Origin: Prosthecobacter sp.
Lineage (GTDB): Bacteria > Verrucomicrobiota > Verrucomicrobiia > Verrucomicrobiales > Verrucomicrobiaceae
Reading direction: 5' to 3'
Length of the DNA stretch: 5,286 nt
Assembly (NCBI GenBank): GCA_020216965.1
Contig: JAIWOJ010000194.1
Location: 1-5,286, forward strand
In this document: piece by piece, positions 1 to 5,286 of the stretch
Numbering within the stretch: the first letter of the stretch is position 1
Layout: the number at the start of each line of letters is the position of its first letter
Made by a program: the position numbers and the translations under genes
The notes under the pieces: generated by a model
What the model was told of the DNA's origin: nothing
Database searches by the model: none
The model's input: only the letters and a program-made list of their open reading frames with translations

Positions 1-147
1 GCGGCCATCGTCACAGGCGTGAAAACCATCGACGACCTGCTGGCCGCGCCGATCGTGAGGCTGAGTGAGCGCGCCAGGGCGGCTGGCGTGGTGGAGGGCA
101 TGACTGGACGGGAGGCGCTGCTGCGGCTGAACACGCCCGCTGCATGA
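1..147 (+). CDS. C-terminal end of an unrecognised protein (5' truncated by the window)
   Basis: Frame 1 is open from the first base to a TGA at 145-147, giving 48 residues that start AAIVTGVKTIDDLL and end LLRLNTPAA. About 40 of the 48 codons end in G or C, which is the bias expected of real coding sequence in GC-rich DNA. The composition (Ala, Leu, Val, Arg, few aromatics) suggests the helical C-terminus of a soluble enzyme-like protein, with no membrane segment or signal visible. I cannot assign a family from this fragment and give no function. It converges on the peptidase gene, with only 9 bases between the two stop codons, so there is no separate room for an intergenic terminator. The coding call is fairly safe; the identity is unknown. 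Confidence 0.7.
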   Translation, partial: AAIVTGVKTIDDLLAAPIVRLSERARAAGVVEGMTGREALLRLNTPAA

Positions 148-156
148 CGGCAGCGC

Positions 157-1341
157 TCAGGGGGCATCTTTGTCCCGCAGCAGCAGGGTCATCATCTCAC
201 GCGCAGCCTCTGCGGCCACGGTCTTGAGCAGGGCGCGGTCCGTATGGTCCCCGATCTCATAGGTGATGCCGGGGATGCCAAAGCTGTGGTGAGCCCAGTG
301 GGCCGAGGTGACCGGCTTGGGCGTGGGGGATGCCTCACGCTTCACCTGGTAATCAGGCACGCGCTTTTGCAGCCCCTCCAGCCAACGCGCGGCGAAGAGC
401 GCTGGGCGGGAGGGCACCTCATCCGGCTGGGTGTAAAACACATCTTTGAAGGTGGAATGGAAATCGAGATGCAGGAAAAGCCGCCCCTGCTTGGAAAGGG
501 CCAAGATTTGCTCCGAGGCTGCCCGTGTCTCTGGCTGGGCAAAGGGTCCCCAATCACGATTCAGGTCCACATGGCCCATGTTGTGCCGCCAGTGACCAGC
601 GTCCACGCCGTCAGGATTGAGCAGCGGGATGACGAGTGTGTGAAAGGCCGCGCGGTAAGAGCGCGCCAGCTCGGTATCCCCGGTGATTTCCTCAATGAAC
701 CGCATGAGCGCCAGCGATCCCGTCGTCTCCGGCGGGTGCTGACGACCGATGATGGAAACATGCCGCGTGGCGTCCTCCTGGCCGATGTCTAGACGGAAAA
801 GGGGCCGCCCCTGGATGGAATGCCCAAAGTCGCGCAGGGTGACGAACGGTAGCCGCTCAAGCGTCTGCGCCCAAGCCCGCATCTCGGCGGTGGAGACCAA
901 CTCCTGCGCAGCCACCCAGAGCGTCTGCGGCCCCACCTCCAGACGCAGGCTGCCTTCGTTTTCCGCAGGCCCCTTGGTAAAGGCCTCTGCGGGTAGGGCC
1001 AGCCACTGCAGGCCATCGGTGCTGATTTTTGGCAGATAACGTAGGGTGCCGCCTAGGCAGCGCAGCCGCACGGTCAGTGCCCTGGGTTGTGCCGCCCTGA
1101 TCTTAAAGGCGAACCAGGGGCTGTTATTGACCGGCAAATCCTCAGGCCGCACGGCCAGTTCATATTCGTCAGGTCCAGCGCGCACACAGCCGCTCAGCCG
1201 CGCCCTGGGAAATTCCGCATCCACGATCACGCCATCCTCTGGGAACACCCAGTGCGCACGATCGGCCTTTTTTTCAGGGGAGCAGGAGGCTGCTAGGCAG
1301 CTTGCAGCCAGCAGCAGAGTAAGCCGTAAAATGGAAGCCAT
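157..1341 (-). CDS. Putative lipoprotein, M14 zinc carboxypeptidase, CCP-like
   Basis: The protein has 394 residues. The chosen ATG (1341) begins a signal peptide: MASILR, a hydrophobic stretch, then a lipobox-like LAASC with the lipidated Cys probably at 20. The open frame continues upstream to 1512, but that part lies inside the beta-helix gene and lacks a signal. Residues about 35-145 resemble the beta-sandwich N-domain of cytosolic carboxypeptidases (EYELAVRPED, then WFAFKIRA). Residues about 165-390 form the M14 domain. It has RQHPPET with zinc ligands His202 and Glu205, LNPDGV at 241-246, RHN at 252-254, DLNRDW at 259-264 (Asn261 and Arg262 should bind the substrate carboxylate), third zinc ligand His295 in HLDFHST, and catalytic Glu362 in TYEIGDHT. 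All expected catalytic residues are present, so it should be an active metallocarboxypeptidase. The substrate is unknown; CCP relatives remove C-terminal residues such as glutamate. Export as a lipoprotein would place it on the envelope, which is unusual for this subgroup. It lies 10 bases downstream of the beta-helix gene and is probably in its operon. Confidence 0.9.
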   Translation of the reverse strand: MASILRLTLLLAASCLAASCSPEKKADRAHWVFPEDGVIVDAEFPRARLSGCVRAGPDEYELAVRPEDLPVNNSPWFAFKIRAAQPRALTVRLRCLGGTLRYLPKISTDGLQWLALPAEAFTKGPAENEGSLRLEVGPQTLWVAAQELVSTAEMRAWAQTLERLPFVTLRDFGHSIQGRPLFRLDIGQEDATRHVSIIGRQHPPETTGSLALMRFIEEITGDTELARSYRAAFHTLVIPLLNPDGVDAGHWRHNMGHVDLNRDWGPFAQPETRAASEQILALSKQGRLFLHLDFHSTFKDVFYTQPDEVPSRPALFAARWLEGLQKRVPDYQVKREASPTPKPVTSAHWAHHSFGIPGITYEIGDHTDRALLKTVAAEAAREMMTLLLRDKDAP

Positions 1342-1348
1342 CTGCCCA

Positions 1349-1353
1349 CCCTT
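1349..1353 (-). promoter_or_regulatory. Probable ribosome binding site of the M14 peptidase
   Basis: On the minus strand the junction reads TAAGGGTGGGCAGATG. The purine run AAGGG overlaps the TAA stop of the upstream beta-helix gene and sits 7 bases before the ATG. This supports the start at 1341 and suggests that translation of the two genes is coupled. The match to the Shine-Dalgarno consensus is only partial. Confidence 0.45.
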
Positions 1354-2965
1354 ACCGCCTGCCGTGGTTGAAATCCACAGGCTTGATGACGGTCGTTGCA
1401 CCTGAGTTCCCTTCGATCTGACTGCGCGTGCAGGTGGGATCGACGACGATGGTGGCAGGCCGTTGGCGAAACGTGTTGCCGGTGAAGATGAGATCATGCC
1501 CGTTGGGGGCAAAGGTGACCGCCTCCTCAGGACAGTGGGGGCCGAGCTGGAAGATATTGTCCTTCACGATGACAGGGCCGTAGCTGGCACCCGGCTCATA
1601 AATCGTGAAATACAGCTCCGGGAACTGCCCAGGCTGTCCCGTGCGGTAGGAGATGCGGCCAAGCCGTGGATCGGGGTCATTTTTCGTGGTGTTGTTGATA
1701 AATAGATTGCCGGTCATGATAAAATTCACCGGCTGGTTGATCCACGCACCGCGACCGCCGCCGCGAAAGGTATTGCCCGTCAGGGTCACATCGGTGCAGC
1801 TTTTCTCGACGCTGACCACGCGGCTACCGTTCGTGCCATCGACGAGGTTGCCCGTGATGGTGGCATTTTGGCAAAACTCAGCCAAAAAGAACGCGCCCAT
1901 GCGGCTGCCCAGGATGTGATTGTTGGCAAAGACGATGTTTTTGCAGCGCTGGATGTGCATGGTGTCTCCGATGGCACTGAGCTGACAACCGGTGACGTGC
2001 ACATCTCGGGCACCGACGATGTCAAAGGCACCTTTGCCGGGGCCACTCCCGGTAGGGGCATAGGCTCCGAGGTAGGTGGCATTGATGAGAAAGATCAGGG
2101 CACCTGAACCGCCCCCGGGAAAGCGAACCGGCTCACCGCCCAAGGTCTCAGAGATGCGCACAAACTCCGGCGTGGACTGGAGGACGAAGTACTGCCGACC
2201 GCGGACCAGGTTCTTAGGCAGCCCATCGCCCGTGAAGGTGATGACCTCCTGCGGCTCTTGCGTCTGGCTGACGGCCAGTGGCCGCTGGGTATTGTCAAAC
2301 CGGACTTGGTCGCCCTGAAAGGTCACCTCACGCATGAGATCCGTGCGGAAGTATTGTTTCGCGCGCTCGACCTCCCAGGGCTGGTAGTGCTCAGGGAAGG
2401 TGAGGATCTGCCACAGGTAGCCGTAATCCCACATGAACTTCCCGCTACGCAGCAGGGTGCAGCTTTCGATGGCCACGCGCTCGGCATAATGCTCGACCTC
2501 GCTCTCGCTTTTTTTGCCGTATTTGCCGTGCACACCGATCACGGCCGCAGCCATGCCGTGGGACTTTATCTCACGGAAAAGCAGATCGTGCGTGCCACCC
2601 GCGCGCGTCGTGGTGATCTCGATGCCTTTCGTCGTCACGTTTGGCTCCCAGGGATTGTCTTTTTGGGTGGGGTCAAAGACATGGCCGATGAACTCTCCGC
2701 CGTGCCAGGATAGGTGGGCGATGTTTTCACCGGCAAAGAGCACGATGCGGGCCTGGTCCGGCAGCGTCTCCGGCAAGATGAAGCGTGCGCCATGGGCCAT
2801 GACCGTGGTGTGAGACTTCAGCGGGATCGTCTTGGAGCCATCGAGATGATAATCTCCTGCCGGGATCGTCACGACGCCGCCCCCGGCCAGTAGGGCGGTG
2901 AGCTTCTCCGTGTCATCGGCGAATGCTGAGAGGCAAAGGAAGAGGGAAAAGGCGGAGTATCTCAT
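1352..2965 (-). CDS. Secreted right-handed beta-helix (pectate-lyase-like) protein
   Basis: The protein has 537 residues. The ATG at 2965 starts a typical Sec signal peptide (MRYSAFSLFLCLSAFA, predicted cleavage after Ala16). The open frame extends upstream to 3277, but those 104 residues are Arg/Pro-rich, overlap the plus-strand small gene and would bury the signal. Residues 19-95 match the usual entry of pectate-lyase-3-like beta-helices: GGGVVTIPAGDYHL, a capping strand, then GARFIL and a WHGGEF turn. Residues 114-172 and 312-520 carry parallel beta-helix coils, with repeated turns of the type TGN-hydrophobic (ITGNLVDG 370-377, LTGNTFRGG 395-403, MTGNLFINN 417-425, VKDNIFQLG 467-475, FTGNTFRQ 494-501). 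Between them lie an aromatic-rich segment (about 176-210, with WDYGYLWQ) and a separate beta module (about 211-293). The fold is clear and the activity is not: I do not find the GH28 polygalacturonase Asp-Asp/His-Gly set (GDT stands at 333-335). It may be a polysaccharide lyase, hydrolase, epimerase or binding protein. It is probably the first gene of an operon with the M14 peptidase. Confidence 0.88.
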   Translation of the reverse strand: MRYSAFSLFLCLSAFADDTEKLTALLAGGGVVTIPAGDYHLDGSKTIPLKSHTTVMAHGARFILPETLPDQARIVLFAGENIAHLSWHGGEFIGHVFDPTQKDNPWEPNVTTKGIEITTTRAGGTHDLLFREIKSHGMAAAVIGVHGKYGKKSESEVEHYAERVAIESCTLLRSGKFMWDYGYLWQILTFPEHYQPWEVERAKQYFRTDLMREVTFQGDQVRFDNTQRPLAVSQTQEPQEVITFTGDGLPKNLVRGRQYFVLQSTPEFVRISETLGGEPVRFPGGGSGALIFLINATYLGAYAPTGSGPGKGAFDIVGARDVHVTGCQLSAIGDTMHIQRCKNIVFANNHILGSRMGAFFLAEFCQNATITGNLVDGTNGSRVVSVEKSCTDVTLTGNTFRGGGRGAWINQPVNFIMTGNLFINNTTKNDPDPRLGRISYRTGQPGQFPELYFTIYEPGASYGPVIVKDNIFQLGPHCPEEAVTFAPNGHDLIFTGNTFRQRPATIVVDPTCTRSQIEGNSGATTVIKPVDFNHGRR

Positions 2966-3097
2966 GGCCGCTGCTTTAACGGAGGATGCGCGGCGGGTTC
3001 CACGCCAAAGAATAGGCGGAATGCGACGGGGGCGCAGGGCGCGGGGGAGGCAAGTTGGGGGTTGCCCAGAGCGGGCTCCCGTGGCGTAGATGGCAGG
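2966..3097. promoter_or_regulatory. Divergent intergenic region expected to hold promoters for both flanking genes
   Basis: These 132 bases separate the divergent starts of the beta-helix gene (ATG at 2965, minus) and the small helical protein (ATG at 3098, plus). By position they should contain both promoters. No convincing -35/-10 pair is visible. On the plus strand TTGCCC (3062-3067) lies about 19 bases before TAGATG (3087-3092), but that would leave almost no leader before the ATG at 3098. I see no strong Shine-Dalgarno before the beta-helix ATG, where the minus strand reads TTAAAGCAGCGGCC just ahead of it. No inverted repeat or riboswitch-like structure was noticed. Confidence 0.35.
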
Positions 3098-3334
3098 ATG
3101 AACCCCGACTTTGGCACCCTCCAGGCTCTTTTGAAGCGCAGGCTCCAGCTCATCGCCGATCATGAATTTCGTGAGGCAGACCCGACAGGGCACCTGGCAG
3201 CGCTCCAGCAGATTTCTGAGCTGATCTCCGCAGAGCACCACCGTCTGCGGCCTATCTTGCCTGGAAGGTTGGCGCATTTCCTCCAGCAGGCGAGCTTTTC
3301 CAAAGCGCTGGAATACCTGGAGGAAATGGGCTGA
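3098..3334 (+). CDS. Small helical protein of unknown function (78 aa)
   Basis: The protein has 78 residues, starts MNPDFGTLQALLKRR and ends KALEYLEEMG. It appears all-helical: residues 4-26, 31-50 and 55-76 form amphipathic helices with Leu, Ile and Ala at regular heptad-like positions. There is no Cys, signal peptide or membrane segment, so it should be cytoplasmic. The segments HLAALQQISELI and HFLQQASFSKALEYLE look like conserved-protein sequence. From memory they resemble short orphan proteins of Verrucomicrobiota, but I could not check this. I chose the ATG at 3098 because the 12 codons before it (from a TTG at 3062) encode a Gly/Arg-rich stretch unlike the rest. No good ribosome binding site precedes the ATG; GGCAGG abuts it directly, so initiation may be weak or leaderless. 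Its stop lies 8 bases from the stop of the convergent propeller gene. Function unknown; possibly a small adaptor or oligomerising protein. Confidence 0.65.
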   Translation: MNPDFGTLQALLKRRLQLIADHEFREADPTGHLAALQQISELISAEHHRLRPILPGRLAHFLQQASFSKALEYLEEMG

Positions 3335-3342
3335 GCAGGCGG

Positions 3343-5286
3343 CTACTTTCTCAGATAGAGCAGCAGGCGATCGTGGACGAGCAGGGCTAGGTCTAGCTTG
3401 CCATCTGCATTGAGATCGAGCGCGGTGTAGTCGTGCGGCTCATTCTCACGGCCGCCTTTGCCGCGAAAGTGGGGATCGGTCTCGAACACACGGAAGTACA
3501 TGGCACTGCGCCAAGCAGGGGCAGATGCTTCGGCGGCTGGAGCAGGCTGGAGGAACTCTAGGACGCGGCTGCGGGAGGAATCCATGCGCGCCAGGTCATC
3601 CATGCCTGCTCCAGAAAAGGCAGCGGGGATCAGGTCCGTGGGGCGGGTATCTTTGAGCTCGGTCTCTAGCGAGACGATGGGGTCCAGGCGCAGGGCTTTG
3701 CCTTCGAGGGGGCTGATGTCAAAGCTGGTCTTGCCGATGATGAGGAGGCGGCTTCCGGCCAGGTGCATGATCTCTGCGGAAAGGGCGGACAGCGTGTGGG
3801 AATGCGCGGTGCGGAAGACCCCATCCGCGCCAGGAGCCATCTCATGCAGCTTCTTTTGGGCGCTGTCTGCCAGCAGGATGCGGCGCTGGGCACCCGTGCC
3901 GCTGACGAGCACAGCACTGATCTGGGAAGTGGGATCGGGTGCATTGAACTGCTCTACCGTGACGGCCTTGCCATCCGGGCCGACACGTACAGCGCGGGCG
4001 AATTGGTCTTTGGCGAGGATGAGTTCGGCCTTGCCATCCCCATCGACATCGGCGGTGGCTAGGGCGATCGGCTGGAGCTTGTTCACCAAGGTGTCTGGCA
4101 GACCTTCAGCGCGCTTGAAGGGGGCCTTGGCATCCCCTTGGCTGATGAGCAACTGCATGGGGGAAAGCGTGGAAAAAAGAGCCAGGTCACCGCGTCCATC
4201 CTGATTGGCATCCACCACGCGCAGGGCGTTGGGTTTGCCGCTCGTGCTGCTGGGTAGCTCCTGGCTGCTGGGGGCGAATTTTTTTCCAGCCTGATCCCAG
4301 CGCAGGCTCAGCAGGCTGATTTTTCCTTTTGCATCCACCAGCGCGTGGATGGCGGGGGTCTTGTCATCCGCGAGCGTGCCGGTGGTGAGGGTGAGCAGGC
4401 TATCCGCACTTTGATGAATGACTTCCGGGTAGGTGAGGCGGTCTTTTTGCCAGCGGGAGAGGGCCACCGCCTTTTCCCCAGGGCTAAGGATGACTAGCTC
4501 AGGCTTGGAGTCGCCATCGACGTCGGTGATGCTAAGGGCTTCTATGCCGCTGAGCGCGGGAAATTCACGCCCCTCGCGGAAGGCTCCGCCCTTAACGCCG
4601 GCAAAGAACCAGAGGCGGGCGTTTTTTGACTCGCAGAGCACGACATCAGGCTGGCCGTCGCCATTGAGGTCACCATAGGCTGTGGGGCCGCCTTTGGCGT
4701 CCGTGGCGGGCATGGAGTAGCGGAGGGTGGCCGCGTGGTCGGCGTTTGGCTGCACTTCCCCTGAACTGAGCTTGGCGATGGCGATGAGGCCGGATTTCTC
4801 ATGAATGGTGGCAAGGGCTGCCGGGGTGTTTTTCCCCAAGTGAACGGCATGGGCCCAGCAGCGGCTTTTTTCCATTTCCAGCCGCCACTCCTCGCCAAAA
4901 GAGCCGCCATCCTGCTGCAGGCGCACAAAGACGGCATCGCCCTCTGGGGAGGTGCAGAGAAGGTCGGTACGGCCATCGCCATCCAGGTCTGCCGCGCGCA
5001 GGCCGCCGCAGCCAGACTGGCCGAGGACATAGCTGCGGGGCTCTGCCCAGCCTTCGCGGGTCTGCTGCCAGATCATCAGCCGTGTTTTGGTCAGCAGGGC
5101 TAGCTCGGTGCGCCCATCCGCATTCAGGTCGGGCGCTAGCAGCGTCTCGGTATCCGGGGCCACGGAATCGAGCACGAACTCCGTCTTGCGGGTCCAGTCG
5201 CCCGGCTTCTCCCCCTGGGGATGCAGGATCAGTTTTTTCTCCTCCGTCACATAGGCAATGTCTGGCTTTTTGTCGCCATTCCAATC
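3343..5286 (-). CDS. FG-GAP/VCBS-repeat beta-propeller protein (5' truncated by the window)
   Basis: The frame is open from the right edge to a TAG at 3343-3345, giving the C-terminal 647 residues. A GTG at 5250 could pass as a start, but the 12 in-frame codons before it read DWNGDKKPDIAY, another copy of the protein's own repeat, so the gene continues beyond the window. Eight copies of a calcium-loop motif of the form D-x-[DN]-x-D-x-x-x-[DE] followed by hydrophobics are visible, starting at fragment residues 1, 53, 100, 206, 255, 359, 413 and 624. Examples are DLDGDGRTDLL and DVDGDGKAELI. Five weaker blade-like units without a full loop fill the gaps at about 148, 303, 462, 508 and 557. This is the integrin-alpha-type FG-GAP propeller, usually extracytoplasmic, calcium-stabilised and used for binding. 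No catalytic domain or membrane anchor is visible in this part; the protein ends directly on a repeat (LDLALLVHDRLLLYLRK). The missing N-terminus should carry the export signal and possibly another domain. Confidence 0.88.
   Translation of the reverse strand, partial: DWNGDKKPDIAYVTEEKKLILHPQGEKPGDWTRKTEFVLDSVAPDTETLLAPDLNADGRTELALLTKTRLMIWQQTREGWAEPRSYVLGQSGCGGLRAADLDGDGRTDLLCTSPEGDAVFVRLQQDGGSFGEEWRLEMEKSRCWAHAVHLGKNTPAALATIHEKSGLIAIAKLSSGEVQPNADHAATLRYSMPATDAKGGPTAYGDLNGDGQPDVVLCESKNARLWFFAGVKGGAFREGREFPALSGIEALSITDVDGDSKPELVILSPGEKAVALSRWQKDRLTYPEVIHQSADSLLTLTTGTLADDKTPAIHALVDAKGKISLLSLRWDQAGKKFAPSSQELPSSTSGKPNALRVVDANQDGRGDLALFSTLSPMQLLISQGDAKAPFKRAEGLPDTLVNKLQPIALATADVDGDGKAELILAKDQFARAVRVGPDGKAVTVEQFNAPDPTSQISAVLVSGTGAQRRILLADSAQKKLHEMAPGADGVFRTAHSHTLSALSAEIMHLAGSRLLIIGKTSFDISPLEGKALRLDPIVSLETELKDTRPTDLIPAAFSGAGMDDLARMDSSRSRVLEFLQPAPAAEASAPAWRSAMYFRVFETDPHFRGKGGRENEPHDYTALDLNADGKLDLALLVHDRLLLYLRK
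3391..5286 (-). repeat. Array of about 13 FG-GAP-like propeller units (8 with calcium loops, 5 degenerate)
   Basis: These are protein-level repeats within the propeller gene, diverged at DNA level. Loop-bearing units encode their motifs at 5260-5286, 5104-5130, 4963-4989, 4645-4671, 4498-4524, 4186-4212, 4024-4050 and 3391-3417. Counting the degenerate units, the spacing is mostly 46-58 residues, with one longer step (about 67) before the last unit. Confidence 0.7.

Noticed and set aside
244..792. Plus-strand open frame of 182 codons opposite the peptidase gene
   Set aside because: It is antisense to the conserved M14 catalytic region, and its product has no recognisable pattern. Long antisense frames are expected in GC-rich coding DNA.
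157..1341. Link between the CCP-like peptidase and bacterial tubulins known in Prosthecobacter
   Set aside because: No tubulin gene is in the window, the genus is not established, and the signal peptide places the enzyme outside the cytoplasm where tubulin would be.
1342..1512. Upstream extension of the peptidase reading frame (57 extra codons)
   Set aside because: It lies wholly inside the 3' end of the beta-helix gene, is Ser/Pro-rich without conserved features, and would bury the lipoprotein signal.
2966..3277. Upstream extension of the beta-helix reading frame (104 extra codons)
   Set aside because: The extension is Arg/Pro/Cys-rich, overlaps the small plus-strand gene, and would place a clear Sec signal peptide in the middle of the protein.
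3458..4204. Plus-strand open frame of 248 codons opposite the propeller gene
   Set aside because: Its product is Ser/Arg/Ala-rich low-complexity sequence, and the minus-strand frame carries clear FG-GAP repeats.
4498..5286. DNA-level tandem repeats or a CRISPR-like array suggested by recurring CCATC/GCCATC strings
   Set aside because: These strings are the reverse complement of GAT-GGC codons in the repeated Asp-Gly loops. The flanking sequence differs between copies and the spacing follows the protein blades.

Overview
This GC-rich window comes from a bacterium, most plausibly a member of the Verrucomicrobiota or a related Planctomycetota group. That assignment is inferred from gene style: exported beta-helix and FG-GAP propeller proteins, a lipoprotein-type M14 peptidase and a short helical orphan protein. 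No marker gene is present. Five protein genes account for nearly all of the sequence, and two of them run off the edges. I see no tRNA, rRNA, CRISPR array, insertion sequence or phage integration site.

Layout, left to right. Bases 1-147 (+) hold the last 48 codons of an unrecognised gene. Bases 157-1341 (-) encode a putative lipoprotein with a complete M14 zinc-carboxypeptidase domain of the cytosolic-carboxypeptidase (CCP-like) type. Bases 1352-2965 (-) encode a secreted right-handed beta-helix protein, interrupted by an aromatic-rich segment and a module like those in phage tail proteins. These two minus-strand genes are 10 bases apart and are probably co-transcribed, with the beta-helix gene first. 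Bases 2966-3097 are a short divergent intergenic region. Bases 3098-3334 (+) encode a 78-residue helical protein. Bases 3343-5286 (-) hold the C-terminal 647 residues of a long FG-GAP/VCBS-type propeller protein whose start lies beyond the right edge.

How the genes may work together: two of the three minus-strand products carry export signals, and the third is a repeat protein of a type usually found outside the cell. The beta-helix/peptidase pair could be a small envelope module in which one protein binds or cuts a polysaccharide and the other trims peptides. That is an inference from gene order. No canonical catalytic signature was identified in the beta-helix protein. Nothing here is a clear new defence, mobile or biosynthetic system. 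The points most worth a second look are the exported CCP-like peptidase, the inserted module in the beta-helix protein, and the roughly 50-residue periodicity of the propeller protein, which gives 13 blade-like units in the visible part.
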